NCBI RefSeq assembly: GCF_947504145.1
Contig: NZ_CANNGQ010000003.1
Span: 434,001-498,000, forward strand
DNA length: 64,000 nt
Direction: 5' to 3'
From: an uncultured Microbulbifer sp.
Lineage (GTDB): Bacteria > Pseudomonadota > Gammaproteobacteria > Pseudomonadales > Cellvibrionaceae
The notes under the pieces are model-generated. The model was not told the origin of the DNA, did not search any database, and was given only the letters and a program-made list of their open reading frames with translations. The position numbers and the translations under genes are program-made. Below are positions 33,541 to 43,683 of the stretch, piece by piece (within the stretch, counting starts at the first letter, position 1; each line of letters begins with the position of its first letter).

Positions 33541-35484
33541 TCACTCTTTGAGCTTTGCAGTCCGCACTTCATTGATCAACCCACCGGCAATTACTGTGGC
33601 TACTTCTTCATCGCTCATATTGTGGGTAACCGTCAGGGTTTTTACGTCTGCAAGCTGAACCTGTACCTCTCGCCCATTTTGCAGTTGCGCTGGGAGGTCT
33701 TGCAGCGCCAGCATGTCCTCCTGGTTCAGGCGAGCCAGGTCGGAGGGTTTCTGGAATAGCAGTGGCACTACCCCAAAATTGATCAGGTTGCGACGGTGTA
33801 TACGGGCCATGGATACGGCGATAACGGCACGCACGCCGAGGTAGCGCGGCGCGATGGCCGCGTGCTCGCGGCTGGAGCCCTGGCCATAGTTGTCGCCGCC
33901 GATGACGAAGCAATCTCCCTTATGCTTCATAGCGCGCTGATAGAAGGTTTCGTCGATACGCGAGAAGGTGTAGTGGCTGATGGCGGGGATATTCGAACGC
34001 AGTGGCAATATGTCGGTGCCTGCCGGGAGGATTTCGTCGGTGGACACATTGTCGCCGGTTTTGAGCAGGATGGGGCCGCTCAGTTCCTTTGGCAGTGGTT
34101 CAAAGTCCGGGAGTGGCTGAATGTTGGGGCCTTTTTCCAACTCTACAGGAATTTCGTTGCTGGTATCTTGCGGCGCAAGCAGCAGCGGGCGCATGTCGTT
34201 CAGTGTTTCCGGTTCGGTGAATTCCGGATAGTCCATGTCCATATCGCGCGGGTCAGTGATCTTGCCGGCGAGCGCGCTGGCGGTGGCGGTTTCCGGGCTG
34301 CACAGGTACACCTGGTCTTCTTGGGTACCGGAGCGGCCGGGGAAATTGCGCGGCACAGTGCGCAGGCTGATACGCCCACTGGCGGGAGCCTGGCCCATGC
34401 CGATACATCCGTTACAGCCGGTCTGATGCAGGCGCGCACCGGCCTGCAGCAAGCGGTTGAGGTCGCCACTGCGGCTGATCTCCTCCAGTAACTGGCGGCT
34501 GGTGGGATTGATGTCCAGGGAAATCTCTTCGGGAATGCTTTTTCCGTCCACCATCTGCGCGGGAATGACAAAGTCCCGCAGGCCAGGGTTGGCGGAAGAG
34601 CCGATATAACTCTGATAGATAGGCTTGCCGGCCACTTCGCGCACGGTAACCACGTTGCCCGGACTGGAGGGGCACGCAATCATCGGTTCCAGTTTGGACA
34701 GATCGATCTTTTCGTGGTGGTCGTAGCCCGCCCCTTCTTCCGCTTTCAATTCGACAAAATCGTCTTCACGCCCCTGCTGCTTGAGAAATGCGCGCAGGTT
34801 GCCATCCGCCGGGAAGACGCTGGCCGTTGCGCCCATTTCCTGGCCCATATTCGCAATCACGTGGCGATCCATGGCGGTGAGGTTGTCGAGCCCGGGGCCG
34901 TAATACTCGAATACTTTGTTGACGCCGCCTTTTACATCGTAGCGCCGCAGCATTTCCAGAATGACGTCTTTGGCACTGACCCAGGGTGGCAACTTGCCGG
35001 TAACTTCCACACCGATGACTTCGGGCATCACCAGAGAAAATGGTAAGCCGGCCATGGCCAACGCCACCTGCAGCCCGCCCGCGCCCATGGCGAGCATACC
35101 CATGGCGCCACCCGCACAGGTGTGGCTATCGGAACCCAGCAGGGTTTTTCCCGGTATGCCAAAGCAGGCCATGTGCACGGCGTGGCTGATACCGTTGCCG
35201 GGGCGTGAGAACCAAACACCCCACTTGCGGCTGGCACTGCGCAAGAACAGATGATCGTCGGCATTCTTGAAGTCCGCCTGGATCATATTGTGATCCACAT
35301 ACTGGGCGGAGAGTTCGGTTTTGACTCTGGGTAAACCCAGCGCCTCGAACTCGAGCATTACCATGGTGCCAGTGGCATCCTGACACAGGGTCTGGTCGAT
35401 TTTGAGCTGTACGGCTTCGCCTGGATTCATCTTGCCGCTAACCAGGTGTTGCTCGATCAGCTGGTGGGTGAGATTTTTGGCCAT
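33541..35484 (-). CDS. Aconitate hydratase (monomeric, approx. 650-residue type)
   Basis: A 647-residue aconitase of the shorter lineage that lacks the long linker of E. coli AcnA. It converts citrate to isocitrate in the TCA cycle using a 4Fe-4S cluster. Cluster and substrate motifs are GSDSHTCAGGAMGML (first Cys), QTGCNGCIGMGQAP (the other two Cys) and GGDNYGQGSSREHAA in the swivelling domain, with GDNVSTDEILPAG ahead of it. No signal peptide. It lies 45 bases downstream of the giant AsmA-like gene on the same strand, but a functional link is not expected. Whether it is the cell's main aconitase cannot be told from this window. Confidence 0.92.
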   Translation of the reverse strand: MAKNLTHQLIEQHLVSGKMNPGEAVQLKIDQTLCQDATGTMVMLEFEALGLPRVKTELSAQYVDHNMIQADFKNADDHLFLRSASRKWGVWFSRPGNGISHAVHMACFGIPGKTLLGSDSHTCAGGAMGMLAMGAGGLQVALAMAGLPFSLVMPEVIGVEVTGKLPPWVSAKDVILEMLRRYDVKGGVNKVFEYYGPGLDNLTAMDRHVIANMGQEMGATASVFPADGNLRAFLKQQGREDDFVELKAEEGAGYDHHEKIDLSKLEPMIACPSSPGNVVTVREVAGKPIYQSYIGSSANPGLRDFVIPAQMVDGKSIPEEISLDINPTSRQLLEEISRSGDLNRLLQAGARLHQTGCNGCIGMGQAPASGRISLRTVPRNFPGRSGTQEDQVYLCSPETATASALAGKITDPRDMDMDYPEFTEPETLNDMRPLLLAPQDTSNEIPVELEKGPNIQPLPDFEPLPKELSGPILLKTGDNVSTDEILPAGTDILPLRSNIPAISHYTFSRIDETFYQRAMKHKGDCFVIGGDNYGQGSSREHAAIAPRYLGVRAVIAVSMARIHRRNLINFGVVPLLFQKPSDLARLNQEDMLALQDLPAQLQNGREVQVQLADVKTLTVTHNMSDEEVATVIAGGLINEVRTAKLKE

Positions 35485-35529
35485 GATGTCTCTCCTGTTA
35501 TGCGTTCGGTGTCGATCGCCTGAGGTGAA

Positions 35530-38500
35530 TCAGTTGGAAAACTCCACGTGTGGGGCTCCAGAATCAGTACCAATATAGTCCGGTGCGCACTGGATGAAAT
35601 CTTCCTGATCGAGCCCCGCGTCAATCAGGAATTTCTGTACGTGACGGCTGCGGCGATTGGACAATCGCAGTAGCTCCTCGCGAATACCGCGGGGAGGGTC
35701 TTTGTAGAAATTCTCGCGGCTCTCGCCGGCACCACGCATGGCGTTCACTTCGTGGGGGAACATATACTCGAGATCTCTTGCGGTCGCCACACCACAGATG
35801 CCGGGGCGGGCCTTCTCGTTGTCGCGCATTTTTTCTACCATGCCGTTCAGCTGGGCTTTGGCAAACTCACTCAGGGTATCGTTTCCGGGCTCAAACTCAA
35901 GGTCGTTAAAGCTGACGGCGCGGAAACGCGCCCAAGCCAGTTTTGCCAGGCTGTACACACCCACCGGGGTAAAGTACGCAAACAGCGCTTCTAGAATGGC
36001 CCGCTGCAACAAGTCGCTGAAAATAAAGCTGAAGGAAAACTCGGGGTCGTACAGATCTCCGGTGACTGGCATATCAAAGTGCACGTCGCCATTGCCGTCT
36101 TTCATCAGCGCCAGGGCAAAACCCAGGGGAATAATGCTTCGCTTTACTGCCAGATGATCTGTATCACGCACCCTTCGCACTTTGATTTTTTGCAGTTCCA
36201 TCTGTGCCAGTGCATCGACCTGATTATCGTCCACCTTGATATTCACTACGGCATCCAGCTGGCCCTGCAGAATTTTGTAACCAAGCAGATTCGCCATATA
36301 AGGCGTTGCCGGAATCAGATTGGCCCCCTCCACATAGCCGAGCAAGCCCGCATCCCACTTGCTGTCGTCCAACAGATTAACCTGGCCTGCCAGGTGCATC
36401 TCACTGAACCCGCCCGGGCGCGCATTGAAAACCAGCAGCGCTGGCGGATCCTCGTGGTAGTTGCTCAGGCCCTGCAGCAATAGATTGATTCGGCGGATCG
36501 GCAGGCGCGCATGATAATCGTTGGTATTGTCCAACCACAGGAATCGACCGCGATCCACATACACCTGACGCACCCGATAGCGGAACCGATTGGCCCCGCG
36601 CGCCAGATCCCCCCGCTGATAATGGTAACGGTCCAACTCCGGTGTTTCGCTGCGAAAACGCTCCCAGACCCCAAGCTTTCCCTGCCGACCGCGCGCGAGG
36701 ATACTGCGCGGCTGGATCAAATCTACTGTATCGATTTTTAAGAGTTTTTCCGGTGGGAAATATTCAAACTGACTGACCCGCAGGGTTTCAATCTCGGTAT
36801 TCCACTGGTGATTCGCAAACTCCTGGGCGCGCTCATCCCGGCGAAATACGCGGCTTTCGGCAATTTCCATATGCAGCAGGCGGATGACTTCCTTTGCCAC
36901 CGTTAATTCGCGAACTTCCACATAGCCACTTTCCAGTAGCTGATCGCCCTCAATGTCGATAACCATCAGTTGTTCGACCTGTGCCAAGGAGAGGTCCAAT
37001 CTGCGCTGGTCGAAACTGAATTTTCCGGAGGTGAGAATACGCTGCAGATTGACGCAATTCTGCACCCCGCTGATATAGCCAGCCGGCAGGCAGCTGCTGA
37101 TATTTTCCAGCTTGAGGTTTTCACTAACCAGTTCGCGGTGGCCAAAGCTGAGCAGGTCGGCCTCCAGTGTGGCGATGTGCAGTAATTCCGAAGGCAACCC
37201 CGCGGGAAAGTCCTGCTGGGTCATACGCAAGCCATCCACCTTGATATTGCGGAACTGACGCTGGGCTTTACCGCTGCGCAGGTTACCCAGCAATACTTTG
37301 TGCTCACTGCCCACAGAAATCCGGCCAACCTCATAACAGGGCGCGAGCGCCTTTTCGCCGAGGTTAAATGGGCTCAGACATCCGCTGAGGCCGCTCATTT
37401 CTGCGCGCTGTAATTCCAAGGTCTTGGGAGAGAAGGCCAGACCATTCACCGCGAGATGCGTGAACCCAAGACGCTTGCGTTGCCCATGGCGGAAAACGAA
37501 GTCTTCCAGAGCGATATGGCCGGTTGTACGCAATTCATCCCCTGCGGTGAGCTTCTGGTTGCCACTGATATTTAATATGCCGAATGAGAAACACAGAGGA
37601 TCTTTACGCGCAGCCTGCTCCGGCAGACAGCCAGAAAAATCCTGCGCGACCAGATCTTCCACCTGCACCCGTGCGCCGCCGGGCCAGCGCACGGATTGCC
37701 ACTGCAGGTGCGCCAGTTGCAACGGGCTCCCCACCGCGGGATCAAGCTTCAGGCTGGACGCCTGCAGGGGGCCCAGCGCGAGCCGCGCAGTTTCTCGCGC
37801 TGCTGCTGTTTCCCCTGCACCGAGGCGCACAAGATTGTCGCCGCTCAGATGCAGGCTTCCGGACGACAGGCAACCGGCCCAGCGCGCGCTGTTTTCCCTG
37901 CGCAATTGTGGGGCTGCGAGCCAGTCGTTGAGACCGCATCCACTGATGCTCTCCAGGCGCAGATTGTGCAAGTTCAGCTGTACCGGCTGGCTAGCTATTG
38001 CGGGCTGCACCATACCGAGCTGTTCAATCTGGAGGCGCCCGAGCAGCAACTGGGAGGGATCCTCGAGCCGGTGGTGGAGGGCCAGCTCGACTACGGACAA
38101 GTTGCCATTTTCCGAGCCGAGATTTTTCCCCCGCACGCAGCGCGGCAACATCCGGTCCTTGTCACCAGCGGGCCAGCAAAAATCGATAGCCTGTGCCTGC
38201 AGTTGCTGAATATCCCACGCCGCGCGAGCGCCGGCGGTGCGTGGGAGGTTGGCGTGCAGAGCGAGGCCCTGCAGCTTGTCGACGTCGAGTGTGAGGTCCT
38301 GCTCGCTGCCGCTCAGGGTGAACTGGTCGAGCACCAGGTTATTGAGATCGGCGGTGAATCGGTCGCGACCATAGTAGAGTTCGAAGCGGTCGCCGGTGCG
38401 CAGGGTTTGTAGATCGACACAACGGTTTTTACCAAAACAGAAATCCGCAGCGTCCAGCACGGAACCGGGAAGCTTGAGCTGTACGCGCGCGGGGCGGGAT

Positions 38501-40953
38501 TGCAGGCGGAAATCGGCCTCGGGTAATTGCAACTGTGACAGGGTCAGCAGGGATTGCTTGCTGGCACTTTGTATATTGGCGGACTCGATGCTGAGTTCGG
38601 CGGCAGCAAACAGCACGCGTAATTGTGCACCGCTGTTTGTGCTGGTGGTGCGCTGCCGGTCGACAACCAGATGTAATGGCTGTTTTTGCTGAAGGTTGAC
38701 CACCTCGAAACATTCCGGCCTGCGTTCGGCAGCACCTCCCCCGGTCAATGCCTGCCAGGACACCGGCAGGCAGCCTTCCAGCTTGTTCAGTGACAGGGAC
38801 GCCAGCTCCAGTTCCAACTCGCGGGCAACAATTTCGCTGCCGATCGCCGTGGACGATTTATCCCATTCCCCATTGCCATCCGCCAACAGCTCCCCAGGCA
38901 ATTGGCCTTTTTCCGCACCGTCATCCAGGTTTTCATCTGCGGTACTTTGCTCCGCAAACCAGCCGTGCGCGTCCTCACCGGCAAAGTATTCCCCCGGCTT
39001 CAGTTTCTGGCTGCGCAGACGGAAAAAACCATGGCCGGTGTGAAGTTGCTGTAACGCCAGGCCGGTCTGCGCCGCCAGATCATCGCTCAGGTGGTCGGAC
39101 AGCAATAGCGAAGCCAGCGTCAACTCGCCGAGTACAAGGTAGGGAGAAGGCGCCAGTTCGAGTACAAAATCTCCTTTGCCATGCAGTTGCTCAACCTGAC
39201 TGCATAGCGGCGAGAGCCGCTGAGGTAACAGGCCATCCGGTACACAACCCACCAGCCGTTCGAGATTTACGTCTTCCAGCAGATAGCGTTTTTTGTCGGG
39301 GGACAGTTCGACCCGCTGCCAGTGGAGATCACTCAGTACCAGCTGGTCTTCGGGTTCTGCCTGTGCCGGCCCCAATTGAAACTTCTGCAATGCGAGTGGC
39401 CCACTATCCAGCGCCCAGGATTGGGCGGGCCGATTCTCTCTGGGTACTTTGCGTGCGAACTGCAGATTGAATGTTTCCGGCAGCTGCAATTGATTGAGCA
39501 GGACGCAGTGATCTTCCCGCTCCCACAGCTGACCGGGAATGCACCCGGTCGCGCCATCCAGGGACAGGTTTTGCAGTTGCAGCCGCCGGCGATCGTTGCG
39601 GTATTGCAGCGCCCCCACACGTAGGTGATTAGCATTTACCGGATTGCGGGCCGGCGTGGTTGCGTCCAGGTCCACGAGGGTGCCCTGGGTCAGGCTCGCC
39701 TCCGCCAAGTCGACGCGAAAACCGTTCAGCCATGCAAACGTCGTGGGCTGGGGAAGCCGCAGGCTGCCCGCGCGAATACAGTAGTGATGAGCGCCAGCAG
39801 CGGAAAGTCCCGCGCGCAATTGATTGGGGCACCAGGAAAATCCGCTGGCACCCGCGCTCTGCCACTCCAGGGATTTTGACGCGCGCAGAAAGTCGAAATC
39901 GTTGATGGCAATGGTTTCCGCGTGCCAGTTGGGGTGGCGCCGGTTTTGATAACGCAGCCGCACTTCCTGCCCGTTGACCCGGTGCCAGGCGATTTCCGAC
40001 GCTTTACCGAAGGAAAAACTTGCCGGCCCACGCACCTGTAAACGGCGCGCGGTGGCGCAGTGACTGGTGATGCGGCGTAAGCCGGGCACGGCTTCTCCCC
40101 AGCGTGGCGGCGGACACCCGGCGAACTTGCGTGTGGTGGCTTCCGCGAGGGTCAGCAGATTGCCGGGGCGCTCGAAGTGAATATTGCGGGTTTTCAGGCG
40201 CACCACCGCCAAAGTGGGATTTTCCTGAGCAGACTTGCGCATGTCGCCCTCGCCGGGCTCCTGAGTTTTGCTGCCAAGCCCCGTCGGAGATTCCTTGCGG
40301 GGGTGTTCATCCCAGGCCAGCAGGTTGTCCAGAGCCAGATCATCGGCACCGATGGAAAACTGCAGCGGTTCGCCGGTTTTATCCCTGCGCCCGGCCACAT
40401 AAAAGTCATCCAGCGTCAGATCGCCAAAACGGGCGCAACTGGGCGAGTTCCACTGCGGCTTGTGGTGGTAACAGACCACCGCATTGCGCAGGGTGGCGGC
40501 GGTCAGGTCCACACGCCAGTTTCTGGGCTTTTTCTCGCCGCCCTCGCTTAGCCGCCAGCCGCCGATTTCCCATACCCGGCCGTGCTTGCCGGGCTCGGAC
40601 TCGAGATCCATATAGGCGTCAATCAAGTCCACCCGTTTGACGTGAACCTTGCCTTGCAATAAGTGCCACCAGCTAAGCCCAAGGGTGGCTTCGCGCACAT
40701 TGAAACCGCGCTCAAATTCGTTGCGCACCTGCACGCCGCGCAGATGTGCGCTCAGGCGCGGCAGCGATATATCCATGTGCTCGATCTGCGCTTCCAGTCC
40801 GCGCTCGTGCAACCAGCGTTGCACCGCTCCGGGCAACAGAATGGAAACAAAGATATTCAGTGCGCCAATCAATAACAGAACGGATACCAGCAGCCACAGG
40901 AGGCGGCGGGTTCCTCGATATTCTGCAGTTTTATTCGTGGGCGGTGTGAACAT
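35530..40953 (-). CDS. Giant AsmA/DUF748-like envelope protein with twelve paired-Cys modules
   Basis: An 1807-residue protein with one N-terminal membrane anchor (LLWLLVSVLLLIGALNIFVSILL, about residues 19-41) and the rest periplasmic. The first 120 residues and the region from about 1480 to 1720 follow the AsmA-like/DUF748 pattern (INLLLQGLSNYHED; GQLDAVVNIKVDDNQVDALA; SIIPLGFALALMKDGNG; DPEFSFSFIFSDLL), with an OmpA-like tail (FEPGNDTLSEFAKAQLNGMV). AsmA-like proteins form long bridges for lipid transport between the membranes. Between residues about 160 and 1305 there are twelve Cys pairs, most in the pattern GC-x-P-x(8-20)-C followed by beta-strand sequence. That repeat is not a standard feature of DUF748 proteins. 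Confidence 0.75.
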   Translation of the reverse strand: MFTPPTNKTAEYRGTRRLLWLLVSVLLLIGALNIFVSILLPGAVQRWLHERGLEAQIEHMDISLPRLSAHLRGVQVRNEFERGFNVREATLGLSWWHLLQGKVHVKRVDLIDAYMDLESEPGKHGRVWEIGGWRLSEGGEKKPRNWRVDLTAATLRNAVVCYHHKPQWNSPSCARFGDLTLDDFYVAGRRDKTGEPLQFSIGADDLALDNLLAWDEHPRKESPTGLGSKTQEPGEGDMRKSAQENPTLAVVRLKTRNIHFERPGNLLTLAEATTRKFAGCPPPRWGEAVPGLRRITSHCATARRLQVRGPASFSFGKASEIAWHRVNGQEVRLRYQNRRHPNWHAETIAINDFDFLRASKSLEWQSAGASGFSWCPNQLRAGLSAAGAHHYCIRAGSLRLPQPTTFAWLNGFRVDLAEASLTQGTLVDLDATTPARNPVNANHLRVGALQYRNDRRRLQLQNLSLDGATGCIPGQLWEREDHCVLLNQLQLPETFNLQFARKVPRENRPAQSWALDSGPLALQKFQLGPAQAEPEDQLVLSDLHWQRVELSPDKKRYLLEDVNLERLVGCVPDGLLPQRLSPLCSQVEQLHGKGDFVLELAPSPYLVLGELTLASLLLSDHLSDDLAAQTGLALQQLHTGHGFFRLRSQKLKPGEYFAGEDAHGWFAEQSTADENLDDGAEKGQLPGELLADGNGEWDKSSTAIGSEIVARELELELASLSLNKLEGCLPVSWQALTGGGAAERRPECFEVVNLQQKQPLHLVVDRQRTTSTNSGAQLRVLFAAAELSIESANIQSASKQSLLTLSQLQLPEADFRLQSRPARVQLKLPGSVLDAADFCFGKNRCVDLQTLRTGDRFELYYGRDRFTADLNNLVLDQFTLSGSEQDLTLDVDKLQGLALHANLPRTAGARAAWDIQQLQAQAIDFCWPAGDKDRMLPRCVRGKNLGSENGNLSVVELALHHRLEDPSQLLLGRLQIEQLGMVQPAIASQPVQLNLHNLRLESISGCGLNDWLAAPQLRRENSARWAGCLSSGSLHLSGDNLVRLGAGETAAARETARLALGPLQASSLKLDPAVGSPLQLAHLQWQSVRWPGGARVQVEDLVAQDFSGCLPEQAARKDPLCFSFGILNISGNQKLTAGDELRTTGHIALEDFVFRHGQRKRLGFTHLAVNGLAFSPKTLELQRAEMSGLSGCLSPFNLGEKALAPCYEVGRISVGSEHKVLLGNLRSGKAQRQFRNIKVDGLRMTQQDFPAGLPSELLHIATLEADLLSFGHRELVSENLKLENISSCLPAGYISGVQNCVNLQRILTSGKFSFDQRRLDLSLAQVEQLMVIDIEGDQLLESGYVEVRELTVAKEVIRLLHMEIAESRVFRRDERAQEFANHQWNTEIETLRVSQFEYFPPEKLLKIDTVDLIQPRSILARGRQGKLGVWERFRSETPELDRYHYQRGDLARGANRFRYRVRQVYVDRGRFLWLDNTNDYHARLPIRRINLLLQGLSNYHEDPPALLVFNARPGGFSEMHLAGQVNLLDDSKWDAGLLGYVEGANLIPATPYMANLLGYKILQGQLDAVVNIKVDDNQVDALAQMELQKIKVRRVRDTDHLAVKRSIIPLGFALALMKDGNGDVHFDMPVTGDLYDPEFSFSFIFSDLLQRAILEALFAYFTPVGVYSLAKLAWARFRAVSFNDLEFEPGNDTLSEFAKAQLNGMVEKMRDNEKARPGICGVATARDLEYMFPHEVNAMRGAGESRENFYKDPPRGIREELLRLSNRRSRHVQKFLIDAGLDQEDFIQCAPDYIGTDSGAPHVEFSN

Positions 40954-41232
40954 CTAGACTCGGCGCACAAGGAATTTCGCGCAGCCGGTTTTGTGAGATT
41001 GGACGCTGCACGCTCCCTACATTAAAGACCAGCAGACTTGTGAGGGATGTCGCGAAACGCCGCAACAAGCCATTTTTATGCGCGAATGATTTCCCGGCGG
41101 CGCCTTAATTACAGATTCCGGCGCCACATGCTTCACAACAGCGCGCCCAGGCCGTGCTAAAGCCCGCAGCCCCGTTACACTGTTTATATTTCAACCAAAC
41201 TGGTACAAACAAACCGGTCAGGGCAGGTCTCC

Positions 41233-43683
41233 GTGAAAGAGTCAGATAAGCAACACATGGGAGAGCACCCCAATTATCAGGACATCGTGCTGATTGGCGG
41301 CGGGCACAGCCACGCGGTTTTTTTGCAGTTGTGGGCAAAGAAACCTTTACCCGGCGTGCGGCTTACGCTGGTGTCACCGCAGGTGCAGAGCGCCTATTCG
41401 GGGATGCTACCGGGGATGATTGCCGGCCACTACGGCTTCAGCGACATTCATATCGACCTACCGCGGCTATGCCGCGCAGCGGGCGCGCGCTTTGTTCAGG
41501 CGTGCGCGCATCATATTGATCCCGTGGAAAAAAGGGTGTCTCTGCTGGGGCGTCCGGACCTGGAATACGATCTGATTTCTCTCGATGTCGGCGCCACCCC
41601 TTGCCGCAAGATTCCCGGGTCCGATCTCGCCATTCCGGTCAAGCCCGTGGGCCATTTCCACCGCTACTGGCAGCAGCTGAAACACCAGGTGCACGGTGAG
41701 CACCAACCACTGCGCCTGGGGATTGTGGGCGGTGGTCTGGGCGGCTGCGAACTTGCTATGGCCATGTCTTGGGCGCTGGAAGAACAGATATACAGCGGAC
41801 GGGTGGAAATCCACCTGCTGCACGCAGGCAACCGGTTGCCTGAGGAATACGCACTACTGGCGCGCAGAATGGTGGCGCGAGAACTGGGGCGCCTGAAAAT
41901 ACGTACACACCGCAACTGGCGGGTGGCGGAAATTACCCACCGCGGCGTGCACAACGACGAAGGAGAATTCCTCGCTCTGGACAAGGTGCTGCTGTGCACC
42001 GAAGCCGGCGCCCCCCCCTGGTTGGCGCAGTCCGGCCTTGCGCTGGATGATGGCGGCTTTGTGCAGGTGGATGCATTCCTGCGCACCGTACAGCATCCAT
42101 CGGTATTCGCAGCCGGCGATGTCGCCAGCCCGCTCACTGCCGACAAGACGGAACACAGTACTTCCCGGTCCGCCCGGAACGCACTGGATCAGGGCCCCGT
42201 GCTCTATCACAATCTCCGCGCCACACTGCTGGAGCAACCACTGAAACCCTACCGGGCAACAAAGCGCTTTTTCAGCCTGTTGTCTTGTGGCAGCCAGCGC
42301 GCTATTGCCGCCCGTGGCGGTTTTTCCTGTGCCGGCAGGCTGCTGTGGCTGTGGAAGGATCATCGCGACCGTCAGTTGATGCGGCGTTTCGAATCCCTGC
42401 CCGTGGCCGGTATAAAACCACAGCGCGCCCTTGCCGCGCCCGCACTGTCCGCGCTCTGGCATAACCTGGTACCGAGAGCACCCCACGGCCTGGAGCAGCG
42501 CGACAATATTTCCATCGCCGGGCTGCGCAATTGTGACACCACTGCGGTACGGGGGACGGAGCTACTGGACCGGACCCTCTCGTCACTGCCGCAACCTCAG
42601 CCGATTGCATCGACCCTCGCGCGCGGCAATGAAGCTGCTGTTATCAAGCTGCCCAGTGGAAAGTTACTGGCACAGAGCTCGGATCAGCTGCGCGCACCCG
42701 TGGCGGACCCCTGGCTGTTCGGGCGTTTGAGCGCCCTGCACGCACTCTCTTCGCTGATCTCTACACAGGTGCAACCACATACCGCGCAGGCACTTGTCAC
42801 CCTCCCCCACGGGGCACCGGAGCTGGCTGCCCGCGATCTGCAACAATTGTTGGACGGCGCCGCACGGGAACTCAATCAACACAATTGCGCCCTGAACGGC
42901 GGCAGCACAACCGAGGGACCGGCGCTACAACTGGGGCTGACCATCAACGGTGTAACCGAGCCCGGGCAACCCGATGCCAGGGCTGAACTGCAGGCGGGGG
43001 ACTGCCTGATACTCACCAAGCCGCTCGGTATCGGCACACTGCTGGCGGCCGAACGCCAGGGCAAGGCCCACGGCCGCTGGATACAGCAAGCGCTGGAATT
43101 GATGCTGCAGAGCAATGCCACCGCCGCAGATATCTTTGCCTCCAATGACGCCCACGCCATCAGCACTATCAACGATGCCGGCCTGCTGGGCCGGCTGCTG
43201 GAAATACTCCAGTATCAGGGCCATCACACGAGCCACCACCGCAGCCACCCGGCAGACCTGGAGCAGTCCAATCACCCGAGCGAACTCCGCCTGGGAGCCA
43301 GCCTGTTTGCCGATGCACTGCCCCTGCTCCCGGGGGCCACTTACTGCGCCGAGCACGGCCTGCTGGCCCATTTGCATTCGCACAATGCCCGGTCGTATAC
43401 GGCCCTGCAAAATCCCGCCGCCTGGCGAGCCAAGCCGCTGCTGCCACTACTGGTGGATCCACAAATCTGTGGTGGACTGCTGGGCGCAGTACCTGTCGAG
43501 TTCGCCGAAGATTGCCTCACCGCACTGCAGGCTTCCGGCTGTCGCCACGCTGCGATTATCGGGGTTGTAGACGAGCTTCCCACGAGCAGTGACCAGCTGC
43601 TCTGCGCGCCGCAACCGATACACCTTGCACAGGGCGGCGACTGGAAAAAACTGGCCCGTCGGCACAGCGAACTGATTTCCTGA
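41233..43683 (+). CDS. NDH-like / SelD-like fusion with degenerate SelD active site
   Basis: An 816-residue fusion. Residues about 1-410 are a pyridine-nucleotide-disulfide oxidoreductase related to NDH-2 (IVLIGGGHSHAVFLQLW; YSGMLPGMIAGHYG; LGIVGGGLGGCELAMAM; VFAAGDVAS). Residues about 440-816 follow selenide,water dikinase (SelD; PurM/AIRS fold): DPWLFGRLSALHALSSL, LNGGSTTEGPALQLGL, ILTKPLGIGTLLAA, GRWIQQALELMLQSNATAA and DPQICGGLL. NDH-SelD fusions are known, but here the N-terminal catalytic Cys-Lys motif of SelD (CGxK/CGCK type) is replaced by NCDTTAVRG, and the downstream DVTGFGLLGH region reads INDAGLLGR. Selenophosphate synthesis is therefore doubtful. The start is GTG 41233; ATG 41257 is an alternative. 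Confidence 0.82.
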   Translation: MKESDKQHMGEHPNYQDIVLIGGGHSHAVFLQLWAKKPLPGVRLTLVSPQVQSAYSGMLPGMIAGHYGFSDIHIDLPRLCRAAGARFVQACAHHIDPVEKRVSLLGRPDLEYDLISLDVGATPCRKIPGSDLAIPVKPVGHFHRYWQQLKHQVHGEHQPLRLGIVGGGLGGCELAMAMSWALEEQIYSGRVEIHLLHAGNRLPEEYALLARRMVARELGRLKIRTHRNWRVAEITHRGVHNDEGEFLALDKVLLCTEAGAPPWLAQSGLALDDGGFVQVDAFLRTVQHPSVFAAGDVASPLTADKTEHSTSRSARNALDQGPVLYHNLRATLLEQPLKPYRATKRFFSLLSCGSQRAIAARGGFSCAGRLLWLWKDHRDRQLMRRFESLPVAGIKPQRALAAPALSALWHNLVPRAPHGLEQRDNISIAGLRNCDTTAVRGTELLDRTLSSLPQPQPIASTLARGNEAAVIKLPSGKLLAQSSDQLRAPVADPWLFGRLSALHALSSLISTQVQPHTAQALVTLPHGAPELAARDLQQLLDGAARELNQHNCALNGGSTTEGPALQLGLTINGVTEPGQPDARAELQAGDCLILTKPLGIGTLLAAERQGKAHGRWIQQALELMLQSNATAADIFASNDAHAISTINDAGLLGRLLEILQYQGHHTSHHRSHPADLEQSNHPSELRLGASLFADALPLLPGATYCAEHGLLAHLHSHNARSYTALQNPAAWRAKPLLPLLVDPQICGGLLGAVPVEFAEDCLTALQASGCRHAAIIGVVDELPTSSDQLLCAPQPIHLAQGGDWKKLARRHSELIS

